Below, piece by piece: positions 8,836 through 18,060 of a stretch of 64,000 bases of DNA (positions are counted from its first letter, which is position 1; each line of letters begins with the position of its first letter). The position numbers were made by a program, and so were the translations under genes. This stretch comes from Bradyrhizobium sp. sGM-13. GTDB lineage: Bacteria; Pseudomonadota; Alphaproteobacteria; Rhizobiales; Xanthobacteraceae. Where the stretch lies: NCBI RefSeq assembly GCF_018398875.1, contig NZ_JAGWDK010000010.1, forward strand, positions 124,001 to 188,000, read 5' to 3'. The notes beneath the pieces were generated by a model. The model was not told the DNA's origin. It saw only the letters and a program-made list of their open reading frames with translations, and did no database searches.

Positions 8836-10587
8836 TTACTGGGTTGTCTTCGATGCTGCAAGAATAAGGCGGTCGGACGGCGGCAGGTCGAAGCGCGGCT
8901 CAATGCCCAGGAGTGGGCCGATGCGGGCAATCACCTTGCCGCCGGTCGGCACCGCGTTCCAGCCCGAGGTGATGAAGCCATGGGTTTCCGGCAACGCCTT
9001 CGGCTCGTCCAGCATGACCAGCAACTGATACTGCGGATTGTCAGCCGGGATGATCGCGGTGAAGGAATTGAGCACCTGTTTCTTGGAATAGCGGCCATTG
9101 ACCACCTTTTCCGAGGTGCCGGTCTTGCCGCCGATATAGTAGCCCTTCACGTCGGCCTTTTTGGCGGTTCCGATCTCGGCGTTCAGCCGCATCAGATAGC
9201 GCATCTTCTCGGAGGTTTCGGTTCGGAGCACCTTCTTGGCGATGGCCCGCGCCTCTTCTTCCGACCGCTTGAGGAAGGTCGGGGGAATCAAAAGACCGCC
9301 ATTGATGCAGGCATTGATGCCCATCACCGCCTGCAGCGGCGCCACCGCGATGCCATGGCCGAAGGAAGCCGTGATGGTGTTGAGCTCGGTCCAGCGCTTC
9401 GGCACGATTGGGGATGCGCTTTCCGGCAACTCGGTGCGCAGCCGGTCCATCTGGCCGAGCTTTTTCAGGAATGCCTTGTGGGCTTCCACGCCTTGCGCCA
9501 GCGCGATCTTGGCCGCGCCGACGTTGGAGGAGAAGGTGAACACTTCCGACAGCGTGATCGCGCGGCCGACCGGATGGGTGTCGTGAATGGTGAACTTGCC
9601 GAACTTCAGCGTCCCGCGCCCGTCATAGAGCGTGTTGAGGTTGGCCTTGCCGGAATCCAGTGCCATCGCCAGCGTCAGCGCCTTGAAGGTCGAGCCCATT
9701 TCGAACACGCCCGTGGTGAGGCGGTTGATGCGCTCGGGATCGTGCGCTTCTTTCGGATTGTTCGGATCGAAATCCGGCAGCGACACCAGGGCTACGATCT
9801 CGCCGGTCCTGACATTGGAGACGAGGCCGGAAGCTGCCTTGGCCTTGTACTTCTCTTTCGCCTTCAACAATTCGTCGCGCAGCGCGTGCTCGACGCGCAG
9901 GTCGATCGACAGTTCCACCGGCTTTTGCAGCCGATCGGTGGCGAAGCCGGCGCGGTGCAGGTCGGCCAGACCGTTATTGTCCAGCCACTTCTCCATCCCG
10001 GCGATGCCCGCGTTGTCGATGTTGACGAGGCCGATCAGGTGCGCGACCGCGGCGCCGGTCGGATAGACGCGCTTGTTCTCGCGCAGGAAACCGATGCCGG
10101 GAATGCCGAGCTTGTGAATGTCGTGCTGCTGTTTTGGCGTGATCTCGCGCTTCAGCCACACAAATCCCTTGCGCGACGACAGGCGCGTGCGCGCCTCCGC
10201 GGTGTCGAGGTCCGGCAGCGCGGCGGTCAAGAGTTCGATTGCCTCGTCCTTGTCGATGATGCGCCTGGGCTCGCCGAACAGGCTCGGCGCCTTGACGTCG
10301 GTCGCCAGCACCTCGCCGTTACGATCGACGATGTCGGGCCGCGCGGTTGCAATCGCGTCCTGCGAGGCGGCGCGGCGGCCGCCGTGGCTGTCGGCGCCGA
10401 CGGCGAACATCACCAGACGTCCGGCCAGCACAGCATAAATTGCCGCAAATAGCAGGATCGCAAGGCCCACCCGCGCCCGCGCCTTGACGGCGCGGTCGAC
10501 GTTGCGCCCATAGAGCAGGCTGCGGATCAGCCGCCGCCGCCACGGTTCCGCGGGCCTTCTGGAGTTGGCAAGCGCGCGGCCGGTCAT
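8836..10587 (-). CDS. ftsI: Penicillin-binding protein 3, division transpeptidase
   Basis: 583 aa class B PBP that cross-links septal peptidoglycan. A single N-terminal membrane anchor (residues ~40-65) is followed by the PBP dimerisation domain. The transpeptidase triad is complete: S299-T-F-K, S353-S-N and K488-T-G. Its ATG overlaps the stop of the upstream FtsL-like gene (ATGA). The downstream repeat-bearing gap separates it from murE. Confidence 0.96.
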   Translation of the reverse strand: MTGRALANSRRPAEPWRRRLIRSLLYGRNVDRAVKARARVGLAILLFAAIYAVLAGRLVMFAVGADSHGGRRAASQDAIATARPDIVDRNGEVLATDVKAPSLFGEPRRIIDKDEAIELLTAALPDLDTAEARTRLSSRKGFVWLKREITPKQQHDIHKLGIPGIGFLRENKRVYPTGAAVAHLIGLVNIDNAGIAGMEKWLDNNGLADLHRAGFATDRLQKPVELSIDLRVEHALRDELLKAKEKYKAKAASGLVSNVRTGEIVALVSLPDFDPNNPKEAHDPERINRLTTGVFEMGSTFKALTLAMALDSGKANLNTLYDGRGTLKFGKFTIHDTHPVGRAITLSEVFTFSSNVGAAKIALAQGVEAHKAFLKKLGQMDRLRTELPESASPIVPKRWTELNTITASFGHGIAVAPLQAVMGINACINGGLLIPPTFLKRSEEEARAIAKKVLRTETSEKMRYLMRLNAEIGTAKKADVKGYYIGGKTGTSEKVVNGRYSKKQVLNSFTAIIPADNPQYQLLVMLDEPKALPETHGFITSGWNAVPTGGKVIARIGPLLGIEPRFDLPPSDRLILAASKTTQ

Positions 10588-10976
10588 TGCCGATCTCCCG
10601 GTGCGGGCACGGAGCCGGTCGTGGACGGCGCCTCGGCGGCAGCCTCGATGGTGTTGATCATCGCGCCGATCGGATCAGGCGCACCCGGCCGCGCAAAAGC
10701 CGGCGGCCGTTCCGGCAAGTTCTTCAGTTGGTCATATTGCGTGGCGACCAGCGGCTTCAGGCTGAGATGGCGCTCGGCAAGCCCCTGCAGCCGCAGCGGC
10801 GCATCGAGCTTGGCCCATTCCGCGCGCAGCGCCGCAATCGCATCGCGCTGCTCGCGTATCTCGGCGTTGAGCCGCAGCACACGCTCGACGCGCGCGGTCG
10901 ATTCCATCTTGATCCGGTAGACATAGGCGGCTGCGAACACCAGCACGCCGATGACGAGGAAGTGGATGATCCGCAT
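10584..10976 (-). CDS. ftsL: FtsL-like divisome protein
   Basis: 130 aa from the ATG at 10974-10976. A very short cytoplasmic end is followed by one membrane segment (IIHFLVIGVLVFAAAYVY) and a coiled-coil-like stretch VERVLRLNAEIREQRDAIAA, the bitopic plan of FtsL. Sequence conservation in FtsL is low, so position between rsmH and ftsI carries much of the weight. The C-terminal ~40 residues are Pro/Ala rich and probably disordered. It lies 2 bp downstream of rsmH and overlaps ftsI. Confidence 0.85.
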   Translation of the reverse strand: MRIIHFLVIGVLVFAAAYVYRIKMESTARVERVLRLNAEIREQRDAIAALRAEWAKLDAPLRLQGLAERHLSLKPLVATQYDQLKNLPERPPAFARPGAPDPIGAMINTIEAAAEAPSTTGSVPAPGDRQ

Positions 10977-10978
10977 GA

Positions 10979-11974
10979 TCAGCCTCCCCTCATCACGTCG
11001 GCAAGGGTCGGCCACGCCGGCAGGCGGCCTGCTGCATGCGCCGGCGCTGCGGTGCGCTCGGCAGCGCGAAGTTTTGCCGAACGCGCGCGCGGATTGGCGG
11101 CAAGCTCGGCTTCACCGGGGATCACCGGACGCTTCGTCAGGATCTGAAAACTCGGCGCCGCCTGCGCCACTTCGGGCAAATGCCGCGAACCGCCGCCAGC
11201 CTTGCCGCGCGCGTTGAGGAAATCCTTGACTATGCGGTCTTCCAGCGAATGGAACGAGACGACCACCAGCCGCCCGCCGGGCTTCAGTACGCGCTCCGCC
11301 GCCGCAAGTGCGAGATGCAGTTCGTCGAGCTCGGCGTTGACGAAGATCCGCAAGCCCTGAAACGTGCGCGTCGCCGGATGAATTTCGTTCGGCTTTGAGC
11401 GCACCACCCTGCCGACGATATCGGCCAGTTGTTGGGTCGTCGTAATCGGCGCCTCTTTCCGCGCCGCCACGATGGCGCGCGCCACCGCGCGTGAATGGCG
11501 CTCTTCGCCGAAGATATAGATGATGTTGGCGAGGTCACTCTCGGAGGCCTTCGCCACCACATCGGCCGCCGTCGGCCCGTCGTGACCCATCCGCATGTCG
11601 AGCGGGCCGCCGAGCCGGAACGAGAAGCCGCGCTCGGCCTGATCGAGTTGCATCGAGGAAACCCCGACGTCCATCACGACGCCGTCCACCGCAGGCACAC
11701 CTTGCGCCGCGCAGATTTCGGCAAGGTTGGAGAATCGGTCCTCGACCAGGGTCAGCCGGCCACCGGACTGCTCGACCAGGTCGAACCCGCCGGCCACCGC
11801 CGACCGGTCGCGGTCGATGCCGATCACCTGCGTTCCCGGAACATCGAGAATCGCGCGGCTGTAGCCGCCGGCGCCGAAGGTCGCGTCGACATAGATGCCG
11901 CCGCCCCGGGGATCGAGCATCTCGATCGCCTCGCGGCCAAGCACCGAGATGTGGCGCGGCGCAGCCGGGGTCAT
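10979..11974 (-). CDS. rsmH: 16S rRNA (cytosine-1402-N4)-methyltransferase
   Basis: 331 aa from the ATG at 11972-11974, chosen because AGAGGA lies upstream and the family begins here with HISVLGREAIEML. It methylates C1402 of 16S rRNA using S-adenosylmethionine. Visible motifs are VDATFGAGGYSRAIL (SAM binding), DGVVMDVGVSSMQLDQAERGF and VVSFHSLEDRIVKDF. It is the first gene of the dcw cluster here; no mraZ lies upstream. Confidence 0.96.
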   Translation of the reverse strand: MTPAAPRHISVLGREAIEMLDPRGGGIYVDATFGAGGYSRAILDVPGTQVIGIDRDRSAVAGGFDLVEQSGGRLTLVEDRFSNLAEICAAQGVPAVDGVVMDVGVSSMQLDQAERGFSFRLGGPLDMRMGHDGPTAADVVAKASESDLANIIYIFGEERHSRAVARAIVAARKEAPITTTQQLADIVGRVVRSKPNEIHPATRTFQGLRIFVNAELDELHLALAAAERVLKPGGRLVVVSFHSLEDRIVKDFLNARGKAGGGSRHLPEVAQAAPSFQILTKRPVIPGEAELAANPRARSAKLRAAERTAAPAHAAGRLPAWPTLADVMRGG

Positions 11975-12519
11975 GCGCCGTCCTCTGGCGTTTTCCAGTC
12001 TGTGGTACGAAAACTCGACGCGAACGGGCCCATTGCGCCTCAAATCTCTGCGCTTCGCCGGGCTTTTCCGGCCAAATGGCCGCGAACAGGTGGGATTGCC
12101 GCCTCTCGCCCGGCCCCGCGACCCCTCATTTCCAGACGGAATTTGCTGGGTTGCCATGGCAATTTCGAGCGTGAAAGAGGGCCTCGGCCGCCCCAACCCG
12201 GTTCGGCTATTCACCACTTAGTAACGGCACTTAGCGTTAAGAAAGCGTTGATGGTCGGCCGCGGGTTTTCCGCGCTTTCGAGACATCGAAAAAGAGTGAT
12301 GCGCCTCGCCCACACCTGGTCAAAATACGAGAGGGAACTCGGCCGCCGCATTGCGCGGGCACGCGGTAAATGAATAGTAAACGATATTGCCGTTCGAACA
12401 CGATGTTGCCGCTCTGCCGCCCGGTTTGGGTTTAAAAAATGGCTTCTGGTTCGTTCACATCTGCTGGTATTGATTCGAGGCGTCAACGCGCCCTTCCCGT
12501 TCCCAGGGCCAACGCCGAC
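11975..12519. promoter_or_regulatory. Intergenic region with the divergent promoters of the dcw cluster and the amidase gene
   Basis: About 545 bp without a supported gene. An open frame continues upstream of the rsmH start to 12217 on the minus strand, but it is Arg/Gly/Pro rich with no recognisable features. The family-conserved start of rsmH is at 11974. The AT-richer part around 12210-12440 is the likely promoter region. No mraZ gene and no cluster of GTGGG boxes, the known MraZ target, was found. Confidence 0.5.
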
Positions 12520-13305
12520 ATGAAGACCTTTACCCCGGATTCCTCGATCGCATCCGACATCATCCCGTCGCCGAACTATGGCGACCGCAACGACGGCCGC
12601 CTCGCCGATATGATCCTGCTGCACTACACCGGCATGCCGGATGTGGAAGGCGCGATCGCCCAGCTCTGCACCCCCGGCACCGACGTCTCAGCACATTACA
12701 TCGTGCTGGAGGACGGCCGCATCGTGCAGAGCGTGCCGGAAGCCAAGCGCGCCTGGCACGCCGGCGTGTCCTGTTGGGCGGGCGAGGAAGACATCAATTC
12801 CTGCTCGATCGGCGTTGAGATCATCAACAGCGGCCACGATTGGGGCTATCCGGATTTCCCATCGCGCCAGATCGCCGCCGTGATCGCGCTGTGCCGCGGC
12901 ATCATGCTCCGCCGCAAGATACCTGCGCATCGCGTGCTCGCACATTCCGACGTCGCGCCGGCGCGCAAGAAGGATCCCGGCGAAAAATTCCCGTGGCACT
13001 TGCTGGCGAATTCCGGCGTCGGCCATTGGGTGCAGCCGGCGCCGATCGTGCGCGGTGAAACGCTCAAGCTCGGCAGCATCTCAGACGGCGTCGCCAACAT
13101 GCAGGCGGCGCTCGCCAAATACGGCTACAACATCCCGACCCACGGCAAGTTCGACGGTCCGACCATGGAAGTGGTCACCGCATTCCAGCGCCACTTCCGA
13201 CCCGCGCGTGTTGACGGCATCGCCGATCACTCGACCATGAGCACGCTGCACGCGCTATTGGCGAGCCTGCCGGCGGAGGCGATGACGACGGTGGCGGCGC
13301 GGTAG
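12520..13305 (+). CDS. N-acetylmuramoyl-L-alanine amidase (Amidase_2 plus peptidoglycan-binding domain)
   Basis: 261 aa from the ATG at 12520; an ATG at 12439 would add 27 residues, and only weak ribosome binding sites are seen for either. The Amidase_2 (AmpD-like) zinc ligands are visible: LHYTGMP near residue 34 and HSDVAPARKKDPG near residue 147, with SAHYIVLEDGRI between them. A C-terminal PG_binding_1 module begins near residue 185 (GVANMQAALAKYGYNIP). It cleaves the amide between MurNAc and the stem peptide. No signal peptide is evident, which suggests a cytoplasmic recycling role or an unrecognised export route. Confidence 0.9.
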   Translation: MKTFTPDSSIASDIIPSPNYGDRNDGRLADMILLHYTGMPDVEGAIAQLCTPGTDVSAHYIVLEDGRIVQSVPEAKRAWHAGVSCWAGEEDINSCSIGVEIINSGHDWGYPDFPSRQIAAVIALCRGIMLRRKIPAHRVLAHSDVAPARKKDPGEKFPWHLLANSGVGHWVQPAPIVRGETLKLGSISDGVANMQAALAKYGYNIPTHGKFDGPTMEVVTAFQRHFRPARVDGIADHSTMSTLHALLASLPAEAMTTVAAR

Positions 13306-13339
13306 TTCTCTCGCAATGACGGAATGACCTCCGTCGGTC

Positions 13340-14578
13340 TCAGCCCATCTCAGCGATCCGCCGCGCATAATATCGCCGCAGCGGCTCAAGCTGCGTTGCC
13401 GCGGTCGCGGCCAGATAGGCTTCGCGCGCCGCATCGCGCCGGTCCAGCCGGCGCAGCAAATCGGCGCGCACGGCCGGCAGCAGTTCATAGCCTTTCAGTC
13501 CGCCCCGCGCCTCCAGCGCATCGACCAGATCGAGCGCGCGTGCCGGGCCGTCGACCATCGCTATGGCAGCGGCGTGATTGAGTTCAATCACCGGCGACGG
13601 ACTGATCCGCAGTAGCACTTCATACAGCCCGGCGATCTGCGGCCAATCGGTATCTTCATAGCTCGGCGCCCGCGCATGCAATGCGGCGATTGCCGCCTGC
13701 ACCGCGTAGGATTGCGGCCGCCCCGGTATCCGCAACGCATCCTCCACCAGCACCAAGCCCTCGGCGATCTGGCGCTGGTCCCACAGGCTGCGGTCCTGCT
13801 CTTCCAGCAGCACGATGTCGCCGCCGGCGGTCTCGCGGCCGGCGCGGCGGGCATCGTGCAACAGCATCAGGGCGAGCAACCCCTTGATCTCGCCACGCGC
13901 TGGCATCAGCGCATCGAGCAACCTCGCCAGCCGGATCGCCTCGCGCGCCAGATCCGGCCGCATCAGATCCGCGCCGGAGGTGGCGGCATAGCCTTCGGTG
14001 AAGACGAGATAAATGACCGCAAGCACACCGCGCAGGCGCGGCTCCAGCGCTTCGCGTTCCGGAACCTCATAAGGGATGCCGGCGAGGCGAATCTTCTGCT
14101 TGGCACGCAGCAGGCGCTGCGCCATCGCTTCCTCGCTGGCCAGAAATGCGCGCGCGACCTCGGCCGTGGTGAGGCCGCATACCGTTTTGAGCGTCAGCGC
14201 GACCTGCACTTCGATAGCAAAGGACGGATGGCAGCAGGTAAAGATCAGCCGCAGCATGTCGTCGTCGACGACCCCGCCGTCGGATGGCTCGCACGACTCG
14301 GACGCATTCAGCAACAACTCATGCGTCAATTCCTGCTGCTTGCCGCGGAACGCGATGTTGCGCCTGACGCGATCCACCGCCTTGTTGCGACCGACATTGA
14401 CCAGCCACGCACGTGGATTGGACGGCAGGCCGGCGGCGGGCCAGCGTTCCAGCGCCACCGCAAACGCATCCTGCAAGGCATCCTCGGCCAGATCGAAATC
14501 GCCGACGTGGCGGATCAGCGTGGACAGCGCCCGCCCCGCCTCGTCGCGAAAGATTTTTTCGATCTCGCGTGGTGTCAT
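13340..14578 (-). CDS. ECF sigma factor of the ECF42 type with large C-terminal domain
   Basis: 412 aa from the ATG at 14576-14578; a TTG overlapping the upstream stop would add 6 residues. Sigma region 2 is visible (DFDLAEDALQDAFAVALERWP) and region 4 (VCGLTTAEVARAFLASEEAMAQRLLRAKQKI). The remaining ~230 residues form an all-helical, TPR-like extension. This architecture, together with the adjacent DGPF protein, matches the ECF42 group, which has no classical anti-sigma factor. What it senses is not known. Confidence 0.9.
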   Translation of the reverse strand: MTPREIEKIFRDEAGRALSTLIRHVGDFDLAEDALQDAFAVALERWPAAGLPSNPRAWLVNVGRNKAVDRVRRNIAFRGKQQELTHELLLNASESCEPSDGGVVDDDMLRLIFTCCHPSFAIEVQVALTLKTVCGLTTAEVARAFLASEEAMAQRLLRAKQKIRLAGIPYEVPEREALEPRLRGVLAVIYLVFTEGYAATSGADLMRPDLAREAIRLARLLDALMPARGEIKGLLALMLLHDARRAGRETAGGDIVLLEEQDRSLWDQRQIAEGLVLVEDALRIPGRPQSYAVQAAIAALHARAPSYEDTDWPQIAGLYEVLLRISPSPVIELNHAAAIAMVDGPARALDLVDALEARGGLKGYELLPAVRADLLRRLDRRDAAREAYLAATAATQLEPLRRYYARRIAEMG

Positions 14579-14592
14579 GCCATCGCTGGACG

Positions 14593-14943
14593 TCAATCAT
14601 AGACCATGATCGGCCTGACCTCGATCGAGCCAACCCTGGCGGTGGGAATTCTGGCGGCAATGCCCAGCGCCTCATCGAGATCCTTGGCCTCGACCAGATA
14701 ATAGCCGCCGAGCTGCTCGCGCGTCTCCGCAAACGGACCGTCCGTCGTCAACATCTTGCCGTCGCGAACGCGCACTGTCGTGGCGGTCGTCGTCGCCTGC
14801 AGCGCGTCGCCGGCCTTGAAATTGCCGCTCTGGATGATGGATTGGGTGAAGGCGCGGTATTCCGCCGTGGTTTTCTGGAGTTCGGAAGAGTTCCTTTTTG
14901 CCTCCTCGGCTTCGTTTCGATAAATCAACAACAGATACTGCAT
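14593..14943 (-). CDS. YCII-related DGPF-domain protein
   Basis: 116 aa. It begins MQYLLLIYRNEAEE and contains TTDGPFAETREQLGGYY, with the DGPF motif that names the family, near residue 68. YCII-like proteins are small ferredoxin-like folds of uncertain biochemistry. DGPF genes are regularly found beside ECF42 sigma factors and are thought to be their main targets or partners. It directly precedes the sigma gene on the same strand. Confidence 0.9.
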   Translation of the reverse strand: MQYLLLIYRNEAEEAKRNSSELQKTTAEYRAFTQSIIQSGNFKAGDALQATTTATTVRVRDGKMLTTDGPFAETREQLGGYYLVEAKDLDEALGIAARIPTARVGSIEVRPIMVYD

Positions 14944-15096
14944 CTTGGAAACTCCTTCTTACCGGCTGGATCGCCGACACCCAGTCGAATGGGCTTCCCG
15001 CAAAACGACATCGTCACGGAAGTTTATTTTTGGCGACAGGGCGGCCCGTTCCGGCAAGCGGGGATACAAGAAACATGAACATTTGCCACCGGATAT

Positions 15097-15528
15097 TCAG
15101 GATTTCCCGCCAACCTCCGCCAGTTTCCGCTTCAGCTCCCTGACTTCCTCAAACCGCTTCGTCACGTCGCGCATGACGGCCACGGTGCCCGCCACCTCCT
15201 GCGACGCGTTTCGCAGCAACGCGATGGTGAACTCAACCGAGATGCGGCGTCCATCCCTGGTCAACGCCGGCACCGACAGCAGATCGCCCTGGCCGTAGCG
15301 GCTCGTTCCAGTCGCCATCGTATGACGAAAGCCCGCCCAGTGCCGCGCGCGCAAATTCTCAGGGATGATCAGGTCGAGCGATTGGCCGATGGTCTCCCCG
15401 CCCGTGAATCCAAAGATCCGCTCGGCGCCGGGATTCCAGAACGTGATACGCCCCTCGCGATCGGTCGCGATGATCGCGTCGGAGACGCTCTGCAGCAGTG
15501 CTTCGCCGAGACCGGCAGGAATGTTCAT
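15097..15528 (-). CDS. Single PAS-domain protein
   Basis: 143 aa from the ATG at 15526-15528. Nearly the whole protein is one PAS domain with PAC tail: SVSDAIIATDREGRITFWNP, AERIFGFTGGETIGQSL, then DGRRISVEFTIALLRN and VAVMRDVTKRFEE, ending in a short coiled coil. No output domain (kinase, GGDEF or HTH) is attached, so it probably signals through a separate partner. The ligand or cofactor cannot be told from sequence. Confidence 0.88.
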   Translation of the reverse strand: MNIPAGLGEALLQSVSDAIIATDREGRITFWNPGAERIFGFTGGETIGQSLDLIIPENLRARHWAGFRHTMATGTSRYGQGDLLSVPALTRDGRRISVEFTIALLRNASQEVAGTVAVMRDVTKRFEEVRELKRKLAEVGGKS

Positions 15529-15632
15529 CGCGCCTCCGCTACCGATCCTCAAATCGACCAGCCAGCATCAAATGCCGCCGGGCCACGTCTGTCAAAATCG
15601 CGCATATGGAACCCGATTAACATCGTGATCGC

Positions 15633-15661
15633 TTGACGCGGCGGCCCGGAATCCCCATTCG
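15633..15661 (+). promoter_or_regulatory. Probable rnpB promoter
   Basis: TTGACG at 15633-15638, a 17-bp spacer, then CATTCG at 15656-15661, about 7 bp before the first base of the RNase P RNA helix P1. The -35 match is good and the -10 match weak. Inferred from position. Confidence 0.45.
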
Positions 15662-15667
15662 TAAGGC

Positions 15668-16088
15668 ATCAGTCGGCCGGACGGCCGCTCCCGCTATGGT
15701 CGAAAGGCTGCGGGGGAGGAAAGTCCGGGCTCCATCGACATGCGGTGCCGGATAACGTCCGGCGGGGGTAACCTTAGGGAAAGTGCCACAGAGAACGAAC
15801 CGCCCTCCTTCGCCTTCGGGCTTCGGAGGGTAAGGGTGAAAAGGTGCGGTAAGAGCGCACCGCGTCTCCGGCAACGGAGACGGCATGGCAAACCCCACCG
15901 GGAGCAAAACCGAATAGGGACGGCAACGCGGGCTGTTCGCGAAAGCGATAACGCCGCAGGGCTATGTCAGGCTCGCCGTCCGGGTAGGTTGCTCGAGGCC
16001 ATGTGCGAACATGGTCCCAGAGGAATGGCCGTCACGTATCATTCGAAAGAATGGTGCCCTACAGAACCCGGCTTACAGGCTGGCTGAT
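15668..16088 (+). ncRNA. rnpB: RNase P RNA, bacterial type A
   Basis: About 420 nt. The catalytic RNA processes tRNA 5' ends. Conserved blocks are visible: GAGGAAAGTCCGGGCTCC near 15716 (CR I), ACAGAGAACGAACCG-type sequence near 15788, GCAAACCCCACCGGGAGCAA near 15890, AGAGGAATGGCCGTC near 16018 and ACAGAACCCGGCTTACAGGC near 16061. The ends ATCAGTCGGCC (15668) and GGCTGGCTGAT (16078-16088) pair as helix P1, which sets the boundaries. Confidence 0.96.
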
Positions 16089-16099
16089 ATCTTGTGAAT

Positions 16100-16143
16100 G
16101 AGGGGCTCGGCGCGAACACGCCGGGCCCCTCGCCCATTTTGTT
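16100..16143 (+). terminator. Rho-independent terminator of rnpB
   Basis: Stem GAGGGGCTCGGCG at 16100-16112 pairs with CGCCGGGCCCCTC at 16119-16131 (13 bp, one G-U pair, 6-nt loop), followed by GCCCATTTTGTTT. It starts 12 nt after the end of the RNase P RNA. Confidence 0.88.
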
Positions 16144-16163
16144 TGACGTCGCGCGTACCACTC

Positions 16164-16892
16164 TCAGTCGCGCCCCGCCTCCCCGATCGCCTGCGCCAGC
16201 CGCGCGGGGTTGCTGAAGAACATCTCATGGCTGCCGTCGCATTCGACCAGTCGGAACAGCCCCAGCCGCTCCGACAATCGCGGATGCCATGGCAGGCCGT
16301 GCGGCAGGGCAATGTCCTGCCGGCAATTGACATAGGATTTGCCGATCGGCAGCTCTGCCAGTGGACGCTTCAGCGCGATCTTGTCGGTGAACGTCTTGTA
16401 CGGATGCAGGTTGAGCCTGGCATAGGCCGACTTTGCCAGTTCGAGATCGGCATCATTGATGAAGGCATCGCGCCAGATTTCGAACGGCAGCATCACGGCG
16501 TTGTTTTTGGCAGCGGCCACAGCATCGAACAGGCCGATATAGTGCGGCGGCACCATGTCGTTGAGGCACTGCCCATCCAAGGGCACGAAGGCATTGACGT
16601 AGACGAGGCGCTTGATCCTGTCCGTCAAACGGTCGGCGACGCCCGAGATCACCATCCCGCCATAGGAGTGGCCGACCAGCCTGACTTCGCGCAGATTGTT
16701 CGCTTCGATGTAAGTGACGACGGACGAGATCGCCTGTTCGAGGCCTGTTTTCTCGCGATCGTCATCCTTGTTGTTGCCGGCGACCGTCGGGCAATGCACG
16801 ACATGGCCGCTTTTGCGAAGATGTTCGGCCACCGCTTCCATCTCGGCGCCAGTGTGCCACGCGCCGTGAACAAGAACGTAAATGTCTGACAT
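16164..16892 (-). CDS. Alpha/beta hydrolase (EstC/MES-like)
   Basis: 242 aa; the ATG at 16890-16892 is preceded by GGGGGAGA. It starts IYVLVHGAWHTG, the oxyanion-hole HGAW motif, then VGHSYGGMV (nucleophile Ser near residue 76) and a C-terminal CDGSHEMFFSNP carrying the likely catalytic His. Esterases of this group resemble plant methylesterases and bacterial EstC; the substrate is unknown. It is the last of a minus-strand set with an AraC regulator and a second hydrolase of the same family. Confidence 0.88.
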   Translation of the reverse strand: MSDIYVLVHGAWHTGAEMEAVAEHLRKSGHVVHCPTVAGNNKDDDREKTGLEQAISSVVTYIEANNLREVRLVGHSYGGMVISGVADRLTDRIKRLVYVNAFVPLDGQCLNDMVPPHYIGLFDAVAAAKNNAVMLPFEIWRDAFINDADLELAKSAYARLNLHPYKTFTDKIALKRPLAELPIGKSYVNCRQDIALPHGLPWHPRLSERLGLFRLVECDGSHEMFFSNPARLAQAIGEAGRD

Positions 16893-16991
16893 TCCGTCTC
16901 CCCCTGATTTTTTGGAGATCAGACATTGATGGGGACGGCTATTCCCGGATGGCCGGATTCGGCCACCACCATCGCCTGATTGCGCCAACCT

Positions 16992-17957
16992 CTAGCGCTG
17001 CTGCCGGAAGGCGCCCGGCGTCATGCTGAGATATCTGCGGCATTGGCGGATGAAGTGGGACGGATCGGAAAAGCCGACCCGCAGCCCGATCCCGCCGACG
17101 CTGATGCGATCGAACCGCGGCTCGCTCAGCATCCTACGCGCCGCCGCCATGCGGCAATCGTTGAGCAACCCGCTGAACGTCAGGCCCGCTTTGTTGAGAC
17201 AGCGATGCAGGGTTCGTTCCGAGACACGCAGATGTGCGGCGACGGTCGCAGCCGTCATCCCGGGTTCGGCATAGCGCAGCCGGATGACGCGGCCGATCTG
17301 GTCCAACAGCTTCGCGGCATCGCGTTGCTCGGAGGGCGCGGCCGGAATCTCGCTTCCGGATGCGAGCGCCAGCAGCGCTCCGAGCTGGTCGGTCAGAACC
17401 TGGGCAGGCAAGGGTCGCTCGATCGCCAGTTGCGGCGTCAACTGGCAAGCAAACGCGCTGAGCGCCGCGCCCCAGCCGGCGCGTCCGTCGATGCGCCGCC
17501 CGATGCGTCGCTCCGGATCGGTGATCCAGGATTCGACCCACGCGATCGGCAGCTCCAGTGATAGCGTGTTCGAGGTCAGCGGGAAGTTGAACTCGTAGCA
17601 GCGCCGCGAATCCAGCAGCACGAGATCACCGGGCTGCAGGCGGGACGCGTGGCCGTTCTGCATGGCGGTCCAGTCATTGTCGGTCTTGCACAGCAGGTAA
17701 TAGTAGTTCGACGCGCTGCGCGCGAGGCTGGCTTTCCTGCGGTAGACGTGCTGCGCCGAGCCCTCGACGCGGTTGATACCGATCGTGTCGAGTTGCCCGC
17801 GCTGAACGGAGCAATCAAATCCCGACCGCACCGGCGTCGTGATGTCCATTTCAAGAAAGCATTCGCAGACGGCGCCGATCCAATAGTCGAGGCGCCGTTC
17901 CGGTTCGACCAGGCCGGTCGACCATGTCTCGATGACTGAAGTCGTTCTGGCCGCCAT
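16992..17957 (-). CDS. AraC-family transcriptional regulator
   Basis: 321 aa. The N-terminal ~200 residues form a ligand-binding-like domain of the AraC_binding_2 kind (LQPGDLVLLDSRRCYEF). The C-terminal double HTH has TAATVAAHLRVSERTLHRCL and ISVGGIGLRVGFSDPSHFIRQCRRYLSMTPGAFRQ. It lies between two alpha/beta hydrolase genes on the same strand, which makes these its likely targets; that link is inference. Confidence 0.9.
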   Translation of the reverse strand: MAARTTSVIETWSTGLVEPERRLDYWIGAVCECFLEMDITTPVRSGFDCSVQRGQLDTIGINRVEGSAQHVYRRKASLARSASNYYYLLCKTDNDWTAMQNGHASRLQPGDLVLLDSRRCYEFNFPLTSNTLSLELPIAWVESWITDPERRIGRRIDGRAGWGAALSAFACQLTPQLAIERPLPAQVLTDQLGALLALASGSEIPAAPSEQRDAAKLLDQIGRVIRLRYAEPGMTAATVAAHLRVSERTLHRCLNKAGLTFSGLLNDCRMAAARRMLSEPRFDRISVGGIGLRVGFSDPSHFIRQCRRYLSMTPGAFRQQR

Positions 17958-18060
17958 GGCCCTGCCCTCTGCGATCGATGTCGACCCCGGTTGGCTAGCT
18001 TGTTGGGCGGATGGTGGAGAGTCAATCCGCCGGCAACATCCCGTGGATGGGGTAACGGGA

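Noticed and set aside
8725..10452. Plus-strand open frame antisense to ftsI
   Set aside because: Arg/Gln/His-rich shadow frame with no motifs; ftsI on the other strand has a complete transpeptidase triad.
12211..12438. Possible mraZ remnant upstream of rsmH
   Set aside because: No MraZ-like sequence found on either strand in the translated frames.
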